From positions 1 through 64,000 of the forward strand of contig JAGQYP010000013.1 of assembly GCA_020436025.1 (NCBI GenBank): a stretch of 64,000 bases of DNA, written 5' to 3'. Numbering within the stretch: the stretch's first letter is position 1; every line of letters starts with the position of its first letter. Made by a program: the position numbers and the translations under genes. This stretch comes from Crocinitomicaceae bacterium. Lineage in GTDB: Bacteria > Bacteroidota > Bacteroidia > Flavobacteriales_D > Crocinitomicaceae. The notes under the pieces are model-generated. The model was not told the origin of the DNA and made no database searches. It saw only the letters and a program-made list of their open reading frames with translations. Shown here piece by piece: positions 36,711 to 48,235 of the stretch.

Positions 36711-38890
36711 TAAGGGTGTTTCCAAACCCCTCTCCCTCGGGTTCCTACATAGATAAACTTTCCATCACCCGAAACAGCCACTTGTTTGATGAGCACATTT
36801 GGAAGACCTTCCCCAAATTTCTTCCATTCATCCATGGCTTCTAAATCCAAATAGTAAAGTCCTTGATTGGTACCGACAAACAATCTATTTCTTTTGGTAT
36901 CCAAATAGGCTGCGGGTTTATCTAGATAAGCATTAGGTAGATTCCAGGTAATATTTTCACAATGTTTTCCCTTATTGCAATTGTATTTTTTACTTGTATC
37001 AAAACGATAGACCATTCCTTTTCCATATTCCTCATCCGATGCAATAAAATCTTCGGATCCTTTTACTAGAAATATTTCTTCGTCCTTTAAAGAATTGAAT
37101 TCTATATCTCCTAGCCAATTATTAATGGGCATTTCAATTTCTGTCCAATAATTCTCTATGGAATTAATATTTGAACTTAATGTCGAATCATTTTTGAATA
37201 ACTTATGCTGAACCTCTCCAGAATCACTCAATAACATATAGATATAAAGGGTTCCGGGCTTGTTTCGATTGACGTAAATATCATAAATATTGTATTTTTT
37301 GAATCCATGCGTTTGGTTAAAATCAGAAATCGGGTAATATTCTGATAATCCTCTGTTTTTGGACAAGATTACGTCATATCCTTCCGACAATCCCGGAGTG
37401 TATTTTCTCTTGTAATTAAAATAAAAGTGATTAGGTTCCTTGGTGTTCTGAGCAAAGGCCATACTCCATCCACTAGTGGTAAACCCGGCAGTTTTATGGA
37501 TATTAATGAAGGTCTTACCCGAATCTTGGGAAGCAAATAAACCTCCAATTCCGTGTTGATTAGAAAGGTAGACATACTTGTTATTTTCCCAATCGACATA
37601 AGAATTTAATCCATCTCCCGAAGTTATGTGACGCCAAACGCTGTCATTTGAATAGACCAAGCTTCCATCATGGAATAGTCCAACCGCTATAGGAAATCCA
37701 TTATATCCAACACCCATTCCCATAACTTCAGCTATCCCCATTCCTTCGCTCACATTTTCCCAATTCTCTCCGTGATCAATTGTTCGGTACAAACCGCCAT
37801 GAGTAAAAATGAAAAGATGATTTTCCTTTTCTGGATGATAAAAAATACCTTCAATATCTACATGGTATTTTCCTTGAACTGTTTTAAAGGTTTTCCCTCC
37901 ATCAATCGACTTTTGAAGTGTAACGCCATAGCCAGCAAAAATCTCACTTGAATCCTTAGGATTGACCGCTAGCGAAAGTCCAAATCCAAAAACGGCGTTC
38001 ATTCTTTCGTTTAAAATCACCATTTTCCCATTCCAATCTGAACGAATTAAAAAATCAGGTTTGGTCTCGAATTGAGCTAAATAATAAAATTGTTCACTAT
38101 TCCCCTTGACTACTTCAAATTTAATATGTGAAAGTCCTTTATCATCAAACGAATAAGGGATGTCTTGAAAATTATTTTTCTCAAAATTCAAAAATCTAAT
38201 AAACCATTTTCCTGTTTTTTCTTCTTTTCCCGAAACCAATAATCCATCATTAAATCTCTCAATATCAGACAATGAAGTTTCATAAAGAAGATTCTCCCAA
38301 GTTGGTTTTGCCGCATTAACATCCCCACAATAATACAAACCTTTATCTGTAGCAACATAACACTTAAAATCTTGTGTAAGGATCACTTTGAATAGAGAAG
38401 CGTAGCGATCAATCTCAAGATCTTTAAAATTCGCAATTCTACTCCATTTTTTGCCATGGTCAAAAGTGAGCATCACACCTCCTTCAACACCAATATTCCC
38501 TCCGTTTCTTGTAGGTTGAACAATAGATAAAGCAACAATAATATTTGGATCATTGGGATGAAAATCGAACCAAGCACACATACTACTAGCCCAGGTATCA
38601 GAACCTGAATTTACCCAGTTTTTACCCGCATCCCTTGAGAGAAATAGTCCACCATAAATAGAATTTGTCCCCCATTCATTTGTTTCTTTTGGGTGTATGG
38701 TGAAAAATTTGATTGGACCAACACCGGTAAGAGACCTTTCGCTTTCATTTCCTGGATAGTAATTTGGGCCAACTTCCTCCCATTTTGGAGTCATTAGGGT
38801 ACCCTTAAGACCTTTTGCCTTACTCTGATCAAGACGGATTTGTCCAAATACAAATACAGGTAAAAGAAATATGATGATTAGTATCCTCAA
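36707..38890 (-). CDS. secreted BNR/sortilin-like beta-propeller protein
   Basis: 727 residues. A signal peptide (about 1-16, MRILIIIFLLPVFVFGQ) is followed by many BNR/Asp-box-like repeats (LSRDAGKNW, TFDHGKKWSR, SIDGGKTFKT, TIDHGENWEN, SQDSGKTFIN) and an end WKKFGEGLPN...GRGVWKHPY. This is the fold of VPS10/sialidase-like ten-blade propellers. No catalytic sialidase FRIP motif and no T9SS sorting domain is seen. It is the last gene of the hutU-prodh unit, overlapping prodh by 4 nt, which is an odd partner for a surface protein. Confidence 0.85.
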   Translation of the reverse strand: MRILIIIFLLPVFVFGQIRLDQSKAKGLKGTLMTPKWEEVGPNYYPGNESERSLTGVGPIKFFTIHPKETNEWGTNSIYGGLFLSRDAGKNWVNSGSDTWASSMCAWFDFHPNDPNIIVALSIVQPTRNGGNIGVEGGVMLTFDHGKKWSRIANFKDLEIDRYASLFKVILTQDFKCYVATDKGLYYCGDVNAAKPTWENLLYETSLSDIERFNDGLLVSGKEEKTGKWFIRFLNFEKNNFQDIPYSFDDKGLSHIKFEVVKGNSEQFYYLAQFETKPDFLIRSDWNGKMVILNERMNAVFGFGLSLAVNPKDSSEIFAGYGVTLQKSIDGGKTFKTVQGKYHVDIEGIFYHPEKENHLFIFTHGGLYRTIDHGENWENVSEGMGIAEVMGMGVGYNGFPIAVGLFHDGSLVYSNDSVWRHITSGDGLNSYVDWENNKYVYLSNQHGIGGLFASQDSGKTFINIHKTAGFTTSGWSMAFAQNTKEPNHFYFNYKRKYTPGLSEGYDVILSKNRGLSEYYPISDFNQTHGFKKYNIYDIYVNRNKPGTLYIYMLLSDSGEVQHKLFKNDSTLSSNINSIENYWTEIEMPINNWLGDIEFNSLKDEEIFLVKGSEDFIASDEEYGKGMVYRFDTSKKYNCNKGKHCENITWNLPNAYLDKPAAYLDTKRNRLFVGTNQGLYYLDLEAMDEWKKFGEGLPNVLIKQVAVSGDGKFIYVGTRGRGVWKHPY

Positions 38891-40056
38891 GCTAATTTTC
38901 TCCTTTTTTTCTCTTTGATGATTAAACTTAATTCCCTCGATGTTTGACCGGCTATAGAAGTATTCTCTTCTGCTCGTCTAATCAAATAAGGCAGAACCTC
39001 TTTAACCGGGCCATAAGGAACGTATTTAGCCACATTGCAATTGTTTTTACTCAGATTGAATGAAATATGGTCGCTCATTCCTAATAATTGAGCAAAATAT
39101 ACTCTCTTATCGCTTCGATCTATTCCTTTTTTATCCAATAATTCTGCCAAATACAAAGAACTCTGCTCATTATGCGTTCCCGCACAAAAAGACAAATAAT
39201 CCAATTGATCAACTAAGAATTCTAAAGCCGCATTATAAGCATCATCGCAAGCTTGTTTTGTAGGATGAATGGGATCTGGATATCCTTTATCTTTAGCCAA
39301 CTGTCGTTCTTCTTCCATATAAGCTCCACGTACAAGTTTAACCGCATATTTGTAGCCCGATTCCTTCGCATTTTGAACTGCATTTTTCAAATGATCCAAC
39401 CGATCAACTCGGTACATTTGAACTGTATTATAAACAATTGCTTGCTCTCTATTGTATTTCACCATCATCGACGTCACCAGCCTGTCAATCGCATTTTGAA
39501 TACAAAAATCTTCTGCATCAATAAAAAGCGGAACTTTGTGATCATGAGCTGATTTACAGATTTCTTCAACTCTTCTTGTCACTTCCTTGAACTCCATTTT
39601 ATCGTTTTCAGATAGTTGATTGGATGGATCATTTAATTTCTCTAAAACAGAAAACGTAGCCACCCCTGTTACTTTAAATACTGAAAAAGGAATAGAATCT
39701 GATTCTGCAGCCTTCACGATGGTCGAAATGACCTCCTCTTTGGTCTTTTCCAAATCCTCACTTGACTCCTTTCCTTCAACCGAATAATCTAAAATGGTCC
39801 CAATCTTATAATTCCAAAGATTATTTATTGTTTGTTCACATTCTGCTTTGGTTTCTCCACCACAAAACTGTTTGAAAATAGTCTTCTTCACCATTCCTCT
39901 AATTGGAAATCTAATAGACAAGGCAAAATTCGTAGCCCATTTTCCAAACTTCACCATTTTCGGATTGGACACCATTTTAAATAAGCGATAGGCCCTTTTC
40001 AAATCTGCATCCGTCTTTGACTCAAATGCAACTTCCGTATTATCAAACGAAATCAT
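38887..40056 (-). CDS. proline dehydrogenase
   Basis: A 389-residue FAD-dependent enzyme oxidising proline to pyrroline-5-carboxylate. TIM-barrel motifs are FIDAEDFCIQNAID, YKYAVKLVRGAYMEEER, FCAGTHNEQSS and the C-terminal PYGPVKEVLPYLIRRAEEN, with Arg residues that bind the substrate carboxylate. It is monofunctional; the P5C dehydrogenase of PutA is absent from the window. It starts 19 bp after hutU, so His and Pro breakdown, both leading to glutamate, appear co-transcribed. Confidence 0.95.
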   Translation of the reverse strand: MISFDNTEVAFESKTDADLKRAYRLFKMVSNPKMVKFGKWATNFALSIRFPIRGMVKKTIFKQFCGGETKAECEQTINNLWNYKIGTILDYSVEGKESSEDLEKTKEEVISTIVKAAESDSIPFSVFKVTGVATFSVLEKLNDPSNQLSENDKMEFKEVTRRVEEICKSAHDHKVPLFIDAEDFCIQNAIDRLVTSMMVKYNREQAIVYNTVQMYRVDRLDHLKNAVQNAKESGYKYAVKLVRGAYMEEERQLAKDKGYPDPIHPTKQACDDAYNAALEFLVDQLDYLSFCAGTHNEQSSLYLAELLDKKGIDRSDKRVYFAQLLGMSDHISFNLSKNNCNVAKYVPYGPVKEVLPYLIRRAEENTSIAGQTSRELSLIIKEKKRRKLA

Positions 40057-40075
40057 ATCTACAATTACAAAATAT

Positions 40076-42073
40076 CTAATTTAATAGCTCGTCATCAACA
40101 ATATTAGGTAAGGTTACCTTGAGCTTAGGTTCCGCTTCCATGGCTCTTTTAATTGCAAAGATTGCTTCTTTATTTCGAGCCCAGCTTCTTCTTGAAATCC
40201 CATTATTTACATCCCAGAACAACATAGTCTTCAATCTTCTGGACGCGTCCTCAGATCCATCCAGCAACATTCCGAATCCACCATTGATCACTTCACCCCA
40301 ACCTACGCCTCCACCGTTGTGAATGGAAACCCAAGTGGCTCCTCTAAAACTATCGCCAATCACATTATGAATAGCCATATCTGCAGTAAAAGCGGATCCA
40401 TCATAAATATTGCTGGTTTCTCTAAACGGTGAATCTGTACCTGAAACATCATGATGATCTCTACCTAAAACTACTGGACCTATTTTACCAGCTTTTATCG
40501 CTTGGTTAAATGCTTCAGCAATTCTAATTCTTCCCTCAGCATCAGCATAAAGAATTCGAGCCTGAGATCCAACAACCAGTTTATTTTCCTGGGCACCTTT
40601 AATCCATCTGATATTATCCTTCATTTGCTGAATAATTTCATCGGGAGATTCTTTGATCATAGCTTCTAATACCTCACAAGCAATATTATCAGTCATTTCC
40701 AAATCCTCTGGCTTTCCTGAAGTACAGACCCACCTAAATGGACCGAATCCAAAATCAAAACACATTGGCCCCATAATATCTTGCACATAGGATGGATACC
40801 TGAAGTTCTTTCCTGATGCATCCATAATATCTGCTCCAGCTCTTGAAGCTTCTAATAAAAATGCATTCCCATAGTCAAAAAAGTAGGTTCCTTTAGAAGT
40901 GTGTTGATTGATTGCATTTGCCTGTCTGACAAGTGATTTCTGAACATGAATTTTGAAATTATCTGGATCATTGGCCATCATTTCATTCGATTCCTCTAAG
41001 GACAATCCGGCAGGATAATATCCTCCGGCCCAAGGGTTGTGTAAAGATGTTTGATCTGAACCTAAATCCACATATATATTTTCTTCCATGAATTTTTCCC
41101 AGACATCTACAATGTTTCCTACAAATGCAATAGATACTATTTCTTTACCTTCTTTAGCCTTTCTAACACGATCGACCAGTTGATCCAGATCATCAATCAA
41201 TTCATCTACCCAACCTTGTTCGTGTCTTTTATGCGCCGCTTTCGGATTTACTTCCGCGGTAACCGAAACACAACCTGCAATATTACCTGCTTTTGGTTGA
41301 GCTCCAGACATCCCTCCCAAGCCGGATGTTACAAACAATTTTCCAGCAAGTCCTTCACCCTCTTTTGAAATTTTTCTACCCGCATTAAGAACAGTAATTG
41401 TGGTTCCATGAACGATTCCCTGTGGACCGATATACATATACGATCCAGCAGTCATTTGTCCATATTGAGTAACTCCAAGAGCATTGAATTTTTCCCAATC
41501 ATCTTGTTTTGAATAATTGGGAATCATCATTCCATTTGTCACAACTACTCTAGGTGCATCTTTATGCGAAGGAAATAATCCCATTGGGTGACCAGAATAC
41601 ATAACCAATGTTTGATCTTCAGACATTTCTGACAAATATTTCATGGTTAACCTGTACTGAGCCCAATTTTGAAAAACTGCCCCATTTCCGCCATAGGTTA
41701 TTAATTCATTTGGATGTTGTGCCACAGCATGATCCAAGTTGTTCTGAATCATCAACATAATGGCTTTTGCTTGCTGACACTTTCCAGGATATGCATCTAT
41801 GGGTAATGCCTTAATCGTATATTCAGGCATTAAACGGTACATGTAAATTCTACCGTATTTTTCTAATTCCTCCTTAAACTCAGAAATTAATTCTCTATGT
41901 AATTCTGATGGAAAATACCGCAGTGCATTTCTTAGAGCCAGTTTTTTTTCATCAGCATCAAGAATTTCTTTTCTTTTTGGAGCGTGGTTAACTTTTGGAT
42001 CCAAAGTTCTCTTTGGTGGCAGAATCGCTGGAATTCCTTGTTGAATATCTTTTTGTATTTCTTGTAAGTTCAT
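40076..42073 (-). CDS. hutU: urocanate hydratase, long form
   Basis: Second step of histidine breakdown, converting urocanate to imidazolone propionate with tightly bound NAD. About 665 residues versus about 555 for the classic HutU; this longer form is common in Bacteroidota. Motifs seen are MYSGHPMGLFPSH, TAGSYMYIGPQGIVHGT, VTSGLGGMSGAQPKAG, DQTSLHNPWAGGYYPAGL and SIHNGGGVGWGEVINGGFG. ATG 42073 is preferred over ATG 42091, giving a start MNLQEIQKDI like relatives. Other hut genes are outside the window. Confidence 0.94.
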   Translation of the reverse strand: MNLQEIQKDIQQGIPAILPPKRTLDPKVNHAPKRKEILDADEKKLALRNALRYFPSELHRELISEFKEELEKYGRIYMYRLMPEYTIKALPIDAYPGKCQQAKAIMLMIQNNLDHAVAQHPNELITYGGNGAVFQNWAQYRLTMKYLSEMSEDQTLVMYSGHPMGLFPSHKDAPRVVVTNGMMIPNYSKQDDWEKFNALGVTQYGQMTAGSYMYIGPQGIVHGTTITVLNAGRKISKEGEGLAGKLFVTSGLGGMSGAQPKAGNIAGCVSVTAEVNPKAAHKRHEQGWVDELIDDLDQLVDRVRKAKEGKEIVSIAFVGNIVDVWEKFMEENIYVDLGSDQTSLHNPWAGGYYPAGLSLEESNEMMANDPDNFKIHVQKSLVRQANAINQHTSKGTYFFDYGNAFLLEASRAGADIMDASGKNFRYPSYVQDIMGPMCFDFGFGPFRWVCTSGKPEDLEMTDNIACEVLEAMIKESPDEIIQQMKDNIRWIKGAQENKLVVGSQARILYADAEGRIRIAEAFNQAIKAGKIGPVVLGRDHHDVSGTDSPFRETSNIYDGSAFTADMAIHNVIGDSFRGATWVSIHNGGGVGWGEVINGGFGMLLDGSEDASRRLKTMLFWDVNNGISRRSWARNKEAIFAIKRAMEAEPKLKVTLPNIVDDELLN

Positions 42074-42183
42074 TATCCTTGTTTTTATCATATAGAATTA
42101 TTGAATAGATAGGTGATTTCAATTATTCGTTTTATTTCAAGGATATCTTACCATAGCTTTTTTGAAGGCTCAAATTTAATCAA

Positions 42184-42214
42184 AAAAAGGCTCAATCAAT
42201 AGACTGAACCTTTT
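42184..42214 (-). terminator. terminator of carA-eno unit
   Basis: AAAAAGGCTCA (42184-42194) pairs with TGAACCTTTT (42205-42214), one G-U or mismatch, about 20 bp after the enolase stop. Runs of A/T flank both arms. Confidence 0.75.
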
Positions 42215-42232
42215 CCAAATGTTGTATTATTT

Positions 42233-44615
<2,383 letters not shown>

Positions 44616-44633
44616 ATTTTTTAATTGACTGGA

Positions 44634-44641
44634 CAAAATTA
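44634..44641 (-). promoter_or_regulatory. carA-eno promoter -7 element
   Basis: TAATTTTG on the minus strand matches TAnnTTTG, 18 nt before ATG 44615 and just after the ribosomal-operon terminator. It makes carA-eno an independent unit. Confidence 0.6.
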
Positions 44642-44660
44642 GAATTAATATTTATTTAAT

Positions 44661-44693
44661 AAAAAAGGGAGGTTATAATAAACCTCCCTTTTT
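44661..44693 (-). terminator. terminator of ribosomal protein supercluster
   Basis: AAAAAAGGGAGGTT (44661-44674) pairs with AACCTCCCTTTTT (44681-44693). A strong GC stem with A/T runs on both sides, 25 bp after the rplQ stop. Confidence 0.95.
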
Positions 44694-44717
44694 ATAAACG
44701 TATTTTCAACAAAGCAA

Positions 44718-45326
44718 TTATTCTTCAGTTTTTTCTTCTTCAGTTCCTTCTGCTTCGTCTTCTTTTTTCTCTTCTTTCGGAGCTTCTGCTTTTGGCTCCT
44801 CTTTCTTCTCTTCAACTGGTGTTTCTTCCGCTTTCACTTCAGCTTTTGGCTCTTCTTTCGCTTCCGCTTTAGTGTCAGCCGCAGGAGCTTCATCAGTCTT
44901 CGCTGTACCACCTCTTCTAGATCTTCTAGTAGTTTTCTTAGCTGGCTTAGCTTCTTGTAGCATCAATTCATTGAAGTCTACTAGCTCAATCATGCACATT
45001 TCTGCATTATCACCAAGTCTGTTTCCTGTTCTGATAATTCTAGTGTATCCACCGTTTCTATCAGAAATTTTAGGAGCTACTTCTCTGAATAATTCAGTAA
45101 CAGCATATTTATTTTGCAAATACTTAAATACGATTCTTCTTGAATGCGTAGAATCTGTTTTAGATTTAGTCAAAACTGGCTCAATATATTGTCTTAAAGC
45201 TTTCGCTTTTGCAACTGTTGTATTGATTCTTTTGTGTTCGATCAACGAACAAGCCATGTTTGAAAGCATTGCTTTTCTGTGAGCTGCTTTTCTTCCTAAA
45301 TGATTAATTTTCTTACCGTGTCTCAT
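44718..45326 (-). CDS. rplQ: 50S ribosomal protein L17 with acidic C-terminal extension
   Basis: 202 residues. The conserved L17 core is about 1-122 ([20 protein letters not shown], then [19 protein letters not shown]). After it come a basic stretch ([14 protein letters not shown]) and about 65 residues of low-complexity sequence rich in Glu, Ala, Lys and Pro. Typical L17 ends near 116-130. Last gene of the ribosomal cluster, followed by a strong terminator. The 130-bp gap to rpoA is larger than elsewhere in the cluster. Confidence 0.96.
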   Translation of the reverse strand: MRHGKKINHLGRKAAHRKAMLSNMACSLIEHKRINTTVAKAKALRQYIEPVLTKSKTDSTHSRRIVFKYLQNKYAVTELFREVAPKISDRNGGYTRIIRTGNRLGDNAEMCMIELVDFNELMLQEAKPAKKTTRRSRRGGTAKTDEAPAADTKAEAKEEPKAEVKAEETPVEEKKEEPKAEAPKEEKKEDEAEGTEEEKTEE

Positions 45327-45431
45327 TTCTTTTAATTTGCGTCCAAGCCTGCTATAGTACTTGAACGAGTGTTTATAAAACCTAACCTTAATGTTTTTTT
45401 AGACTCCCTCACAAGGATTTTGAGAGTATAA

Positions 45432-45452
45432 AAGCCCCATATTAAGAGGCTT
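45432..45452 (-). terminator. weak hairpin between rpoA and rplQ
   Basis: AAGCC and GGCTT (about 45432-45452) form a 5-bp stem with a long loop, followed on the minus strand by TTTTAT. It may attenuate transcription after rpoA, since no promoter for rplQ is evident in the 130-bp gap. Confidence 0.4.
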
Positions 45453-45456
45453 CGAA

Positions 45457-46449
45457 TTATTCTTTATCTAATTTGTATTTAGATACGTTCATTCCAAATG
45501 ACAACCCTTTAGACTCAACTAAGTCTTCCAACTCAGTTAAAGATTTCTTACCGAAATTTCTGAATTTCAACAGATCATTCTTATTGTAAGAGACTAAATC
45601 ACCAAGAGTTTCAACATCTGCTGCCTTTAAACAGTTAAGAGCTCTAACTGATAAATCCATATCTACCAATTTAGTCTTCAACAACTGTCTCATGTGCAAT
45701 GAAGTTTCATCGAATTCTTCAGTTTCTGATTTTTCTTCAGTATCAATTGTAATCTTCTCATCAGAAAACAACATGAAATGGTGAATCAAAATCTTAGCAG
45801 CTTCTTTCAAAGCGTCTTTTGGATGAATTGATCCATCAGAAATGATATCAAAAACCAATTTTTCGTAATCAGTTTTTTGCTCAACTCTGAAGTTTTCAAC
45901 TGCGTACTTCACATTCTTAATTGGAGTAAAAATTGCATCGATAAAGATCGTACCGATTGGTGCATTAGCTGTTTTATTTTCTTCAGCAGGCACATAACCT
46001 CTACCTTTATTAATTGTTAACTCGATATCAAGCTTCACATTTGGTTCCATAGTACAAATCACTAAATCTGGATTAAGAACCTGGAATGCAGAAGTAAACT
46101 TTCCAATATCACCTGCAGTAAATTTATCCTGTCCTGTTACAGAAATAATTACCTGCTCTGAATCAGTACCATCAATCTGTTGTTTGAATCTTACTTGCTT
46201 CAAATTCAGAACCATTTCAGTTACATCTTCTACCACCCCTTTGATAGTTGAAAACTCGTGCTCAACACCCTCAATTTTAATTGAAGTGATTGCGTAACCT
46301 TCAAGAGAAGACAAAAGAGTTCTTCTCAAGGCATTACCAATTGTAACACCGTAACCTGGCTCCAAAGGACGAAATTCGAATTGTCCTGCGAAGTCATCAG
46401 ATTGAACCATAAATACCTTATCAGGTTTTTGGAAGTCTAGTATTGCCAT
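45457..46449 (-). CDS. rpoA: DNA-directed RNA polymerase subunit alpha
   Basis: 330 residues. Alpha NTD (about 1-235) has [23 protein letters not shown] for dimerisation and beta contact. A flexible linker ([12 protein letters not shown]) leads to the CTD (about 255-320) with helix-hairpin-helix motifs in [18 protein letters not shown] and [16 protein letters not shown]. Located in the alpha operon between rpsD and rplQ as usual. Confidence 0.98.
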   Translation of the reverse strand: MAILDFQKPDKVFMVQSDDFAGQFEFRPLEPGYGVTIGNALRRTLLSSLEGYAITSIKIEGVEHEFSTIKGVVEDVTEMVLNLKQVRFKQQIDGTDSEQVIISVTGQDKFTAGDIGKFTSAFQVLNPDLVICTMEPNVKLDIELTINKGRGYVPAEENKTANAPIGTIFIDAIFTPIKNVKYAVENFRVEQKTDYEKLVFDIISDGSIHPKDALKEAAKILIHHFMLFSDEKITIDTEEKSETEEFDETSLHMRQLLKTKLVDMDLSVRALNCLKAADVETLGDLVSYNKNDLLKFRNFGKKSLTELEDLVESKGLSFGMNVSKYKLDKE

Positions 46450-46469
46450 TTTAATCTTTTCTTAGTTTA

Positions 46470-47075
46470 TTATTTAGAATACAATTCTACGATTAGTTGT
46501 TCCTTGATGTTCTCAGGAATCATTTCTCTTGATGGAACAGACATAAATTTACCTGTCATCGAAGACGAATCCCAATCTAACCAATCGAATTTTTGAGTGT
46601 TAGTGCTCAATGAAGACTGGATAATTTCCAAAGACTTTGATTTTTCTCTAACAGCAACAACATCACCTTCTTTCAATCTGTATGAAGGAATATTAACGAT
46701 TTCTCCATTAACAAGGATGTGTCTGTGATTTACCAATTGTCTTGCTTGTCTTCTGCTTGAAGCAACACCAAGTCTGAAAACTGTATTATCTAATCTAGAC
46801 TCACACAATTGTAATAAGTTTTGACCAGTAATACCTTTCATCCTGGAAGCAGTTTTGAAAAGGTTCGAGAATTGTCTCTCTAAAATACCATAAGTGTATT
46901 TTGCCTTTTGCTTTTCTTCCAACTGAATTGCATATTCAGACTTCTTTCCTCTTCTTTTATTAGGACCATGCATTCCCGGAGGGTAGTTCTTTCTTTCAAG
47001 AGCTTTATCTTCTCCAAAAATTGGTTCTCTGAACTTTCTAGCAATTTTTGATTTTGGGCCTCTGTATCTTGCCAT
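46470..47075 (-). CDS. rpsD: 30S ribosomal protein S4
   Basis: 201 residues. It has the N-terminal [19 protein letters not shown], lacking the zinc-finger Cys of some S4 proteins. An S4 RNA-binding domain (about 95-160) includes [32 protein letters not shown] primary assembly protein that nucleates the 30S body; in E. coli it also represses the alpha operon. Confidence 0.98.
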   Translation of the reverse strand: MARYRGPKSKIARKFREPIFGEDKALERKNYPPGMHGPNKRRGKKSEYAIQLEEKQKAKYTYGILERQFSNLFKTASRMKGITGQNLLQLCESRLDNTVFRLGVASSRRQARQLVNHRHILVNGEIVNIPSYRLKEGDVVAVREKSKSLEIIQSSLSTNTQKFDWLDWDSSSMTGKFMSVPSREMIPENIKEQLIVELYSK

Positions 47076-47092
47076 TTTTTAACTTTTTCTAA

Positions 47093-47479
47093 TTAAACTC
47101 TTCTTCTTTTCGGAGGTCTACATCCGTTATGAGGAAGTGGAGTAACATCAACGATTTCCGACACCTCAATTCCGCTATTATGAATCGTTCTGATAGCAGA
47201 TTCTCTTCCTGAACCAGGACCTTTAACATAAACCTTCACTCTTCTTAATCCAAGATCGTAAGCTTCTTTTGAACAATCCTGGGCAGCCATTTGTGCTGCA
47301 TAAGGAGTATTCTTTTTAGAACCTCTGAATCCCATCTTACCAGCTGAAGACCATGATAGTACTTCACCAGCATTGTTCGTTAAAGAAATAATGATGTTGT
47401 TAAATGATGCACTAATGTGAGCTTGCCCAACTGCATCAACTTTAACATTCTTTTTCTTTGCTTTATTAGATTTTGCCAT
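47093..47479 (-). CDS. rpsK: 30S ribosomal protein S11
   Basis: 128 residues with [22 protein letters not shown], the [11 protein letters not shown] loop and the C-terminal [16 protein letters not shown]. It is part of the 30S platform near the mRNA exit and the E-site. It sits 14 bp after rpsM. Confidence 0.98.
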   Translation of the reverse strand: MAKSNKAKKKNVKVDAVGQAHISASFNNIIISLTNNAGEVLSWSSAGKMGFRGSKKNTPYAAQMAAQDCSKEAYDLGLRRVKVYVKGPGSGRESAIRTIHNSGIEVSEIVDVTPLPHNGCRPPKRRRV

Positions 47480-47493
47480 ACTCTAATAGTTTA

Positions 47494-47868
47494 TTATTTA
47501 GTTGCTTTTTTCTTGTTAGCAACAGTTTTCTTTTTACCTTTTCTTGTTCTGGAGTTATTCTTAGTTCTTTGACCTCTTAAAGGTAACCCAGCTCTATGTC
47601 TAATTCCTCTGTAGCATCCAATATCCATTAATCTCTTGATGTTCAATTGAACTTCAGATCTTAACGCTCCTTCAACTTTGATTTCGTTTACTGCATTTCT
47701 GATCAAACCTTGTTGTTCATCTGTCCAATCATTCACCTTAATGTTGTGATCAATACCACAGGAATCCAAAATCTCTTGAGCTCTACTTCTACCAATTCCG
47801 TAGACATAAGTAAGCCCAATTACTCCTCTTTTGTTTTTCGGTAAATCTATTCCAGCAATCCTTGCCAT
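47494..47868 (-). CDS. rpsM: 30S ribosomal protein S13
   Basis: 124 residues with [51 protein letters not shown] and a Lys-rich tail. S13 is a head protein that contacts the P-site tRNA and the large-subunit bridge. It follows rpmJ by 13 bp. Confidence 0.98.
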   Translation of the reverse strand: MARIAGIDLPKNKRGVIGLTYVYGIGRSRAQEILDSCGIDHNIKVNDWTDEQQGLIRNAVNEIKVEGALRSEVQLNIKRLMDIGCYRGIRHRAGLPLRGQRTKNNSRTRKGKKKTVANKKKATK

Positions 47869-47881
47869 AATCTTTACTTTT

Positions 47882-47998
47882 TTACCCTTGTCTTTGTTTG
47901 AACTTAGGGTTCTTTTTATTAATTACGTAAACTCTTCCTTTTCTTTTGACTATTTTACAGTCTTCAGATCTTTTCTTTACTGACGCTCTAACTTTCAT
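47882..47998 (-). CDS. rpmJ: 50S ribosomal protein L36, zinc-free type
   Basis: A short gene of 38 codons plus stop between infA and rpsM. The product begins [20 protein letters not shown] and ends NPKFKQRQG, unmistakable L36. Only one of the four zinc ligands (Cys14) is left, so this is the C-minus form that does not bind zinc. S14 in this cluster is also of the zinc-free type. Confidence 0.95.
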   Translation of the reverse strand: MKVRASVKKRSEDCKIVKRKGRVYVINKKNPKFKQRQG

Positions 47999-48007
47999 AA
48001 CAATTTC

Positions 48008-48226
48008 TTATTTGTATCTAAATGTTATTCTTCCTTTTGTTAAATCATAAGGAGACATTTCAACCTTTACTCGGTCTCCAGGTAAAATTTTAATATAATA
48101 CATACGCATCTTTCCAGAGATATGCGCGGTAATTACGTGGCCATTTTCCAACTCAACTCTAAACATCGCATTGGATAAAGCCTCAATAATTGTTCCGTCC
48201 TGCTCTATTGAAGTTTGTTTTGCCAT
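48008..48226 (-). CDS. infA: translation initiation factor IF-1
   Basis: 72 residues, a single OB fold: [65 protein letters not shown] spans it (shown by ends EQDG...TFRYK). IF-1 blocks the A site during initiation. It lies 9 bp after secY. The map gene often found between secY and infA is absent. Confidence 0.97.
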   Translation of the reverse strand: MAKQTSIEQDGTIIEALSNAMFRVELENGHVITAHISGKMRMYYIKILPGDRVKVEMSPYDLTKGRITFRYK

Positions 48227-48235
48227 ATATACAAA

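Noticed and set aside
44872-45282. Plus-strand open frame of 136 codons opposite rplQ
   Set aside because: It is the antisense of the L17 core and tail; long opposite frames arise easily from such codon bias.
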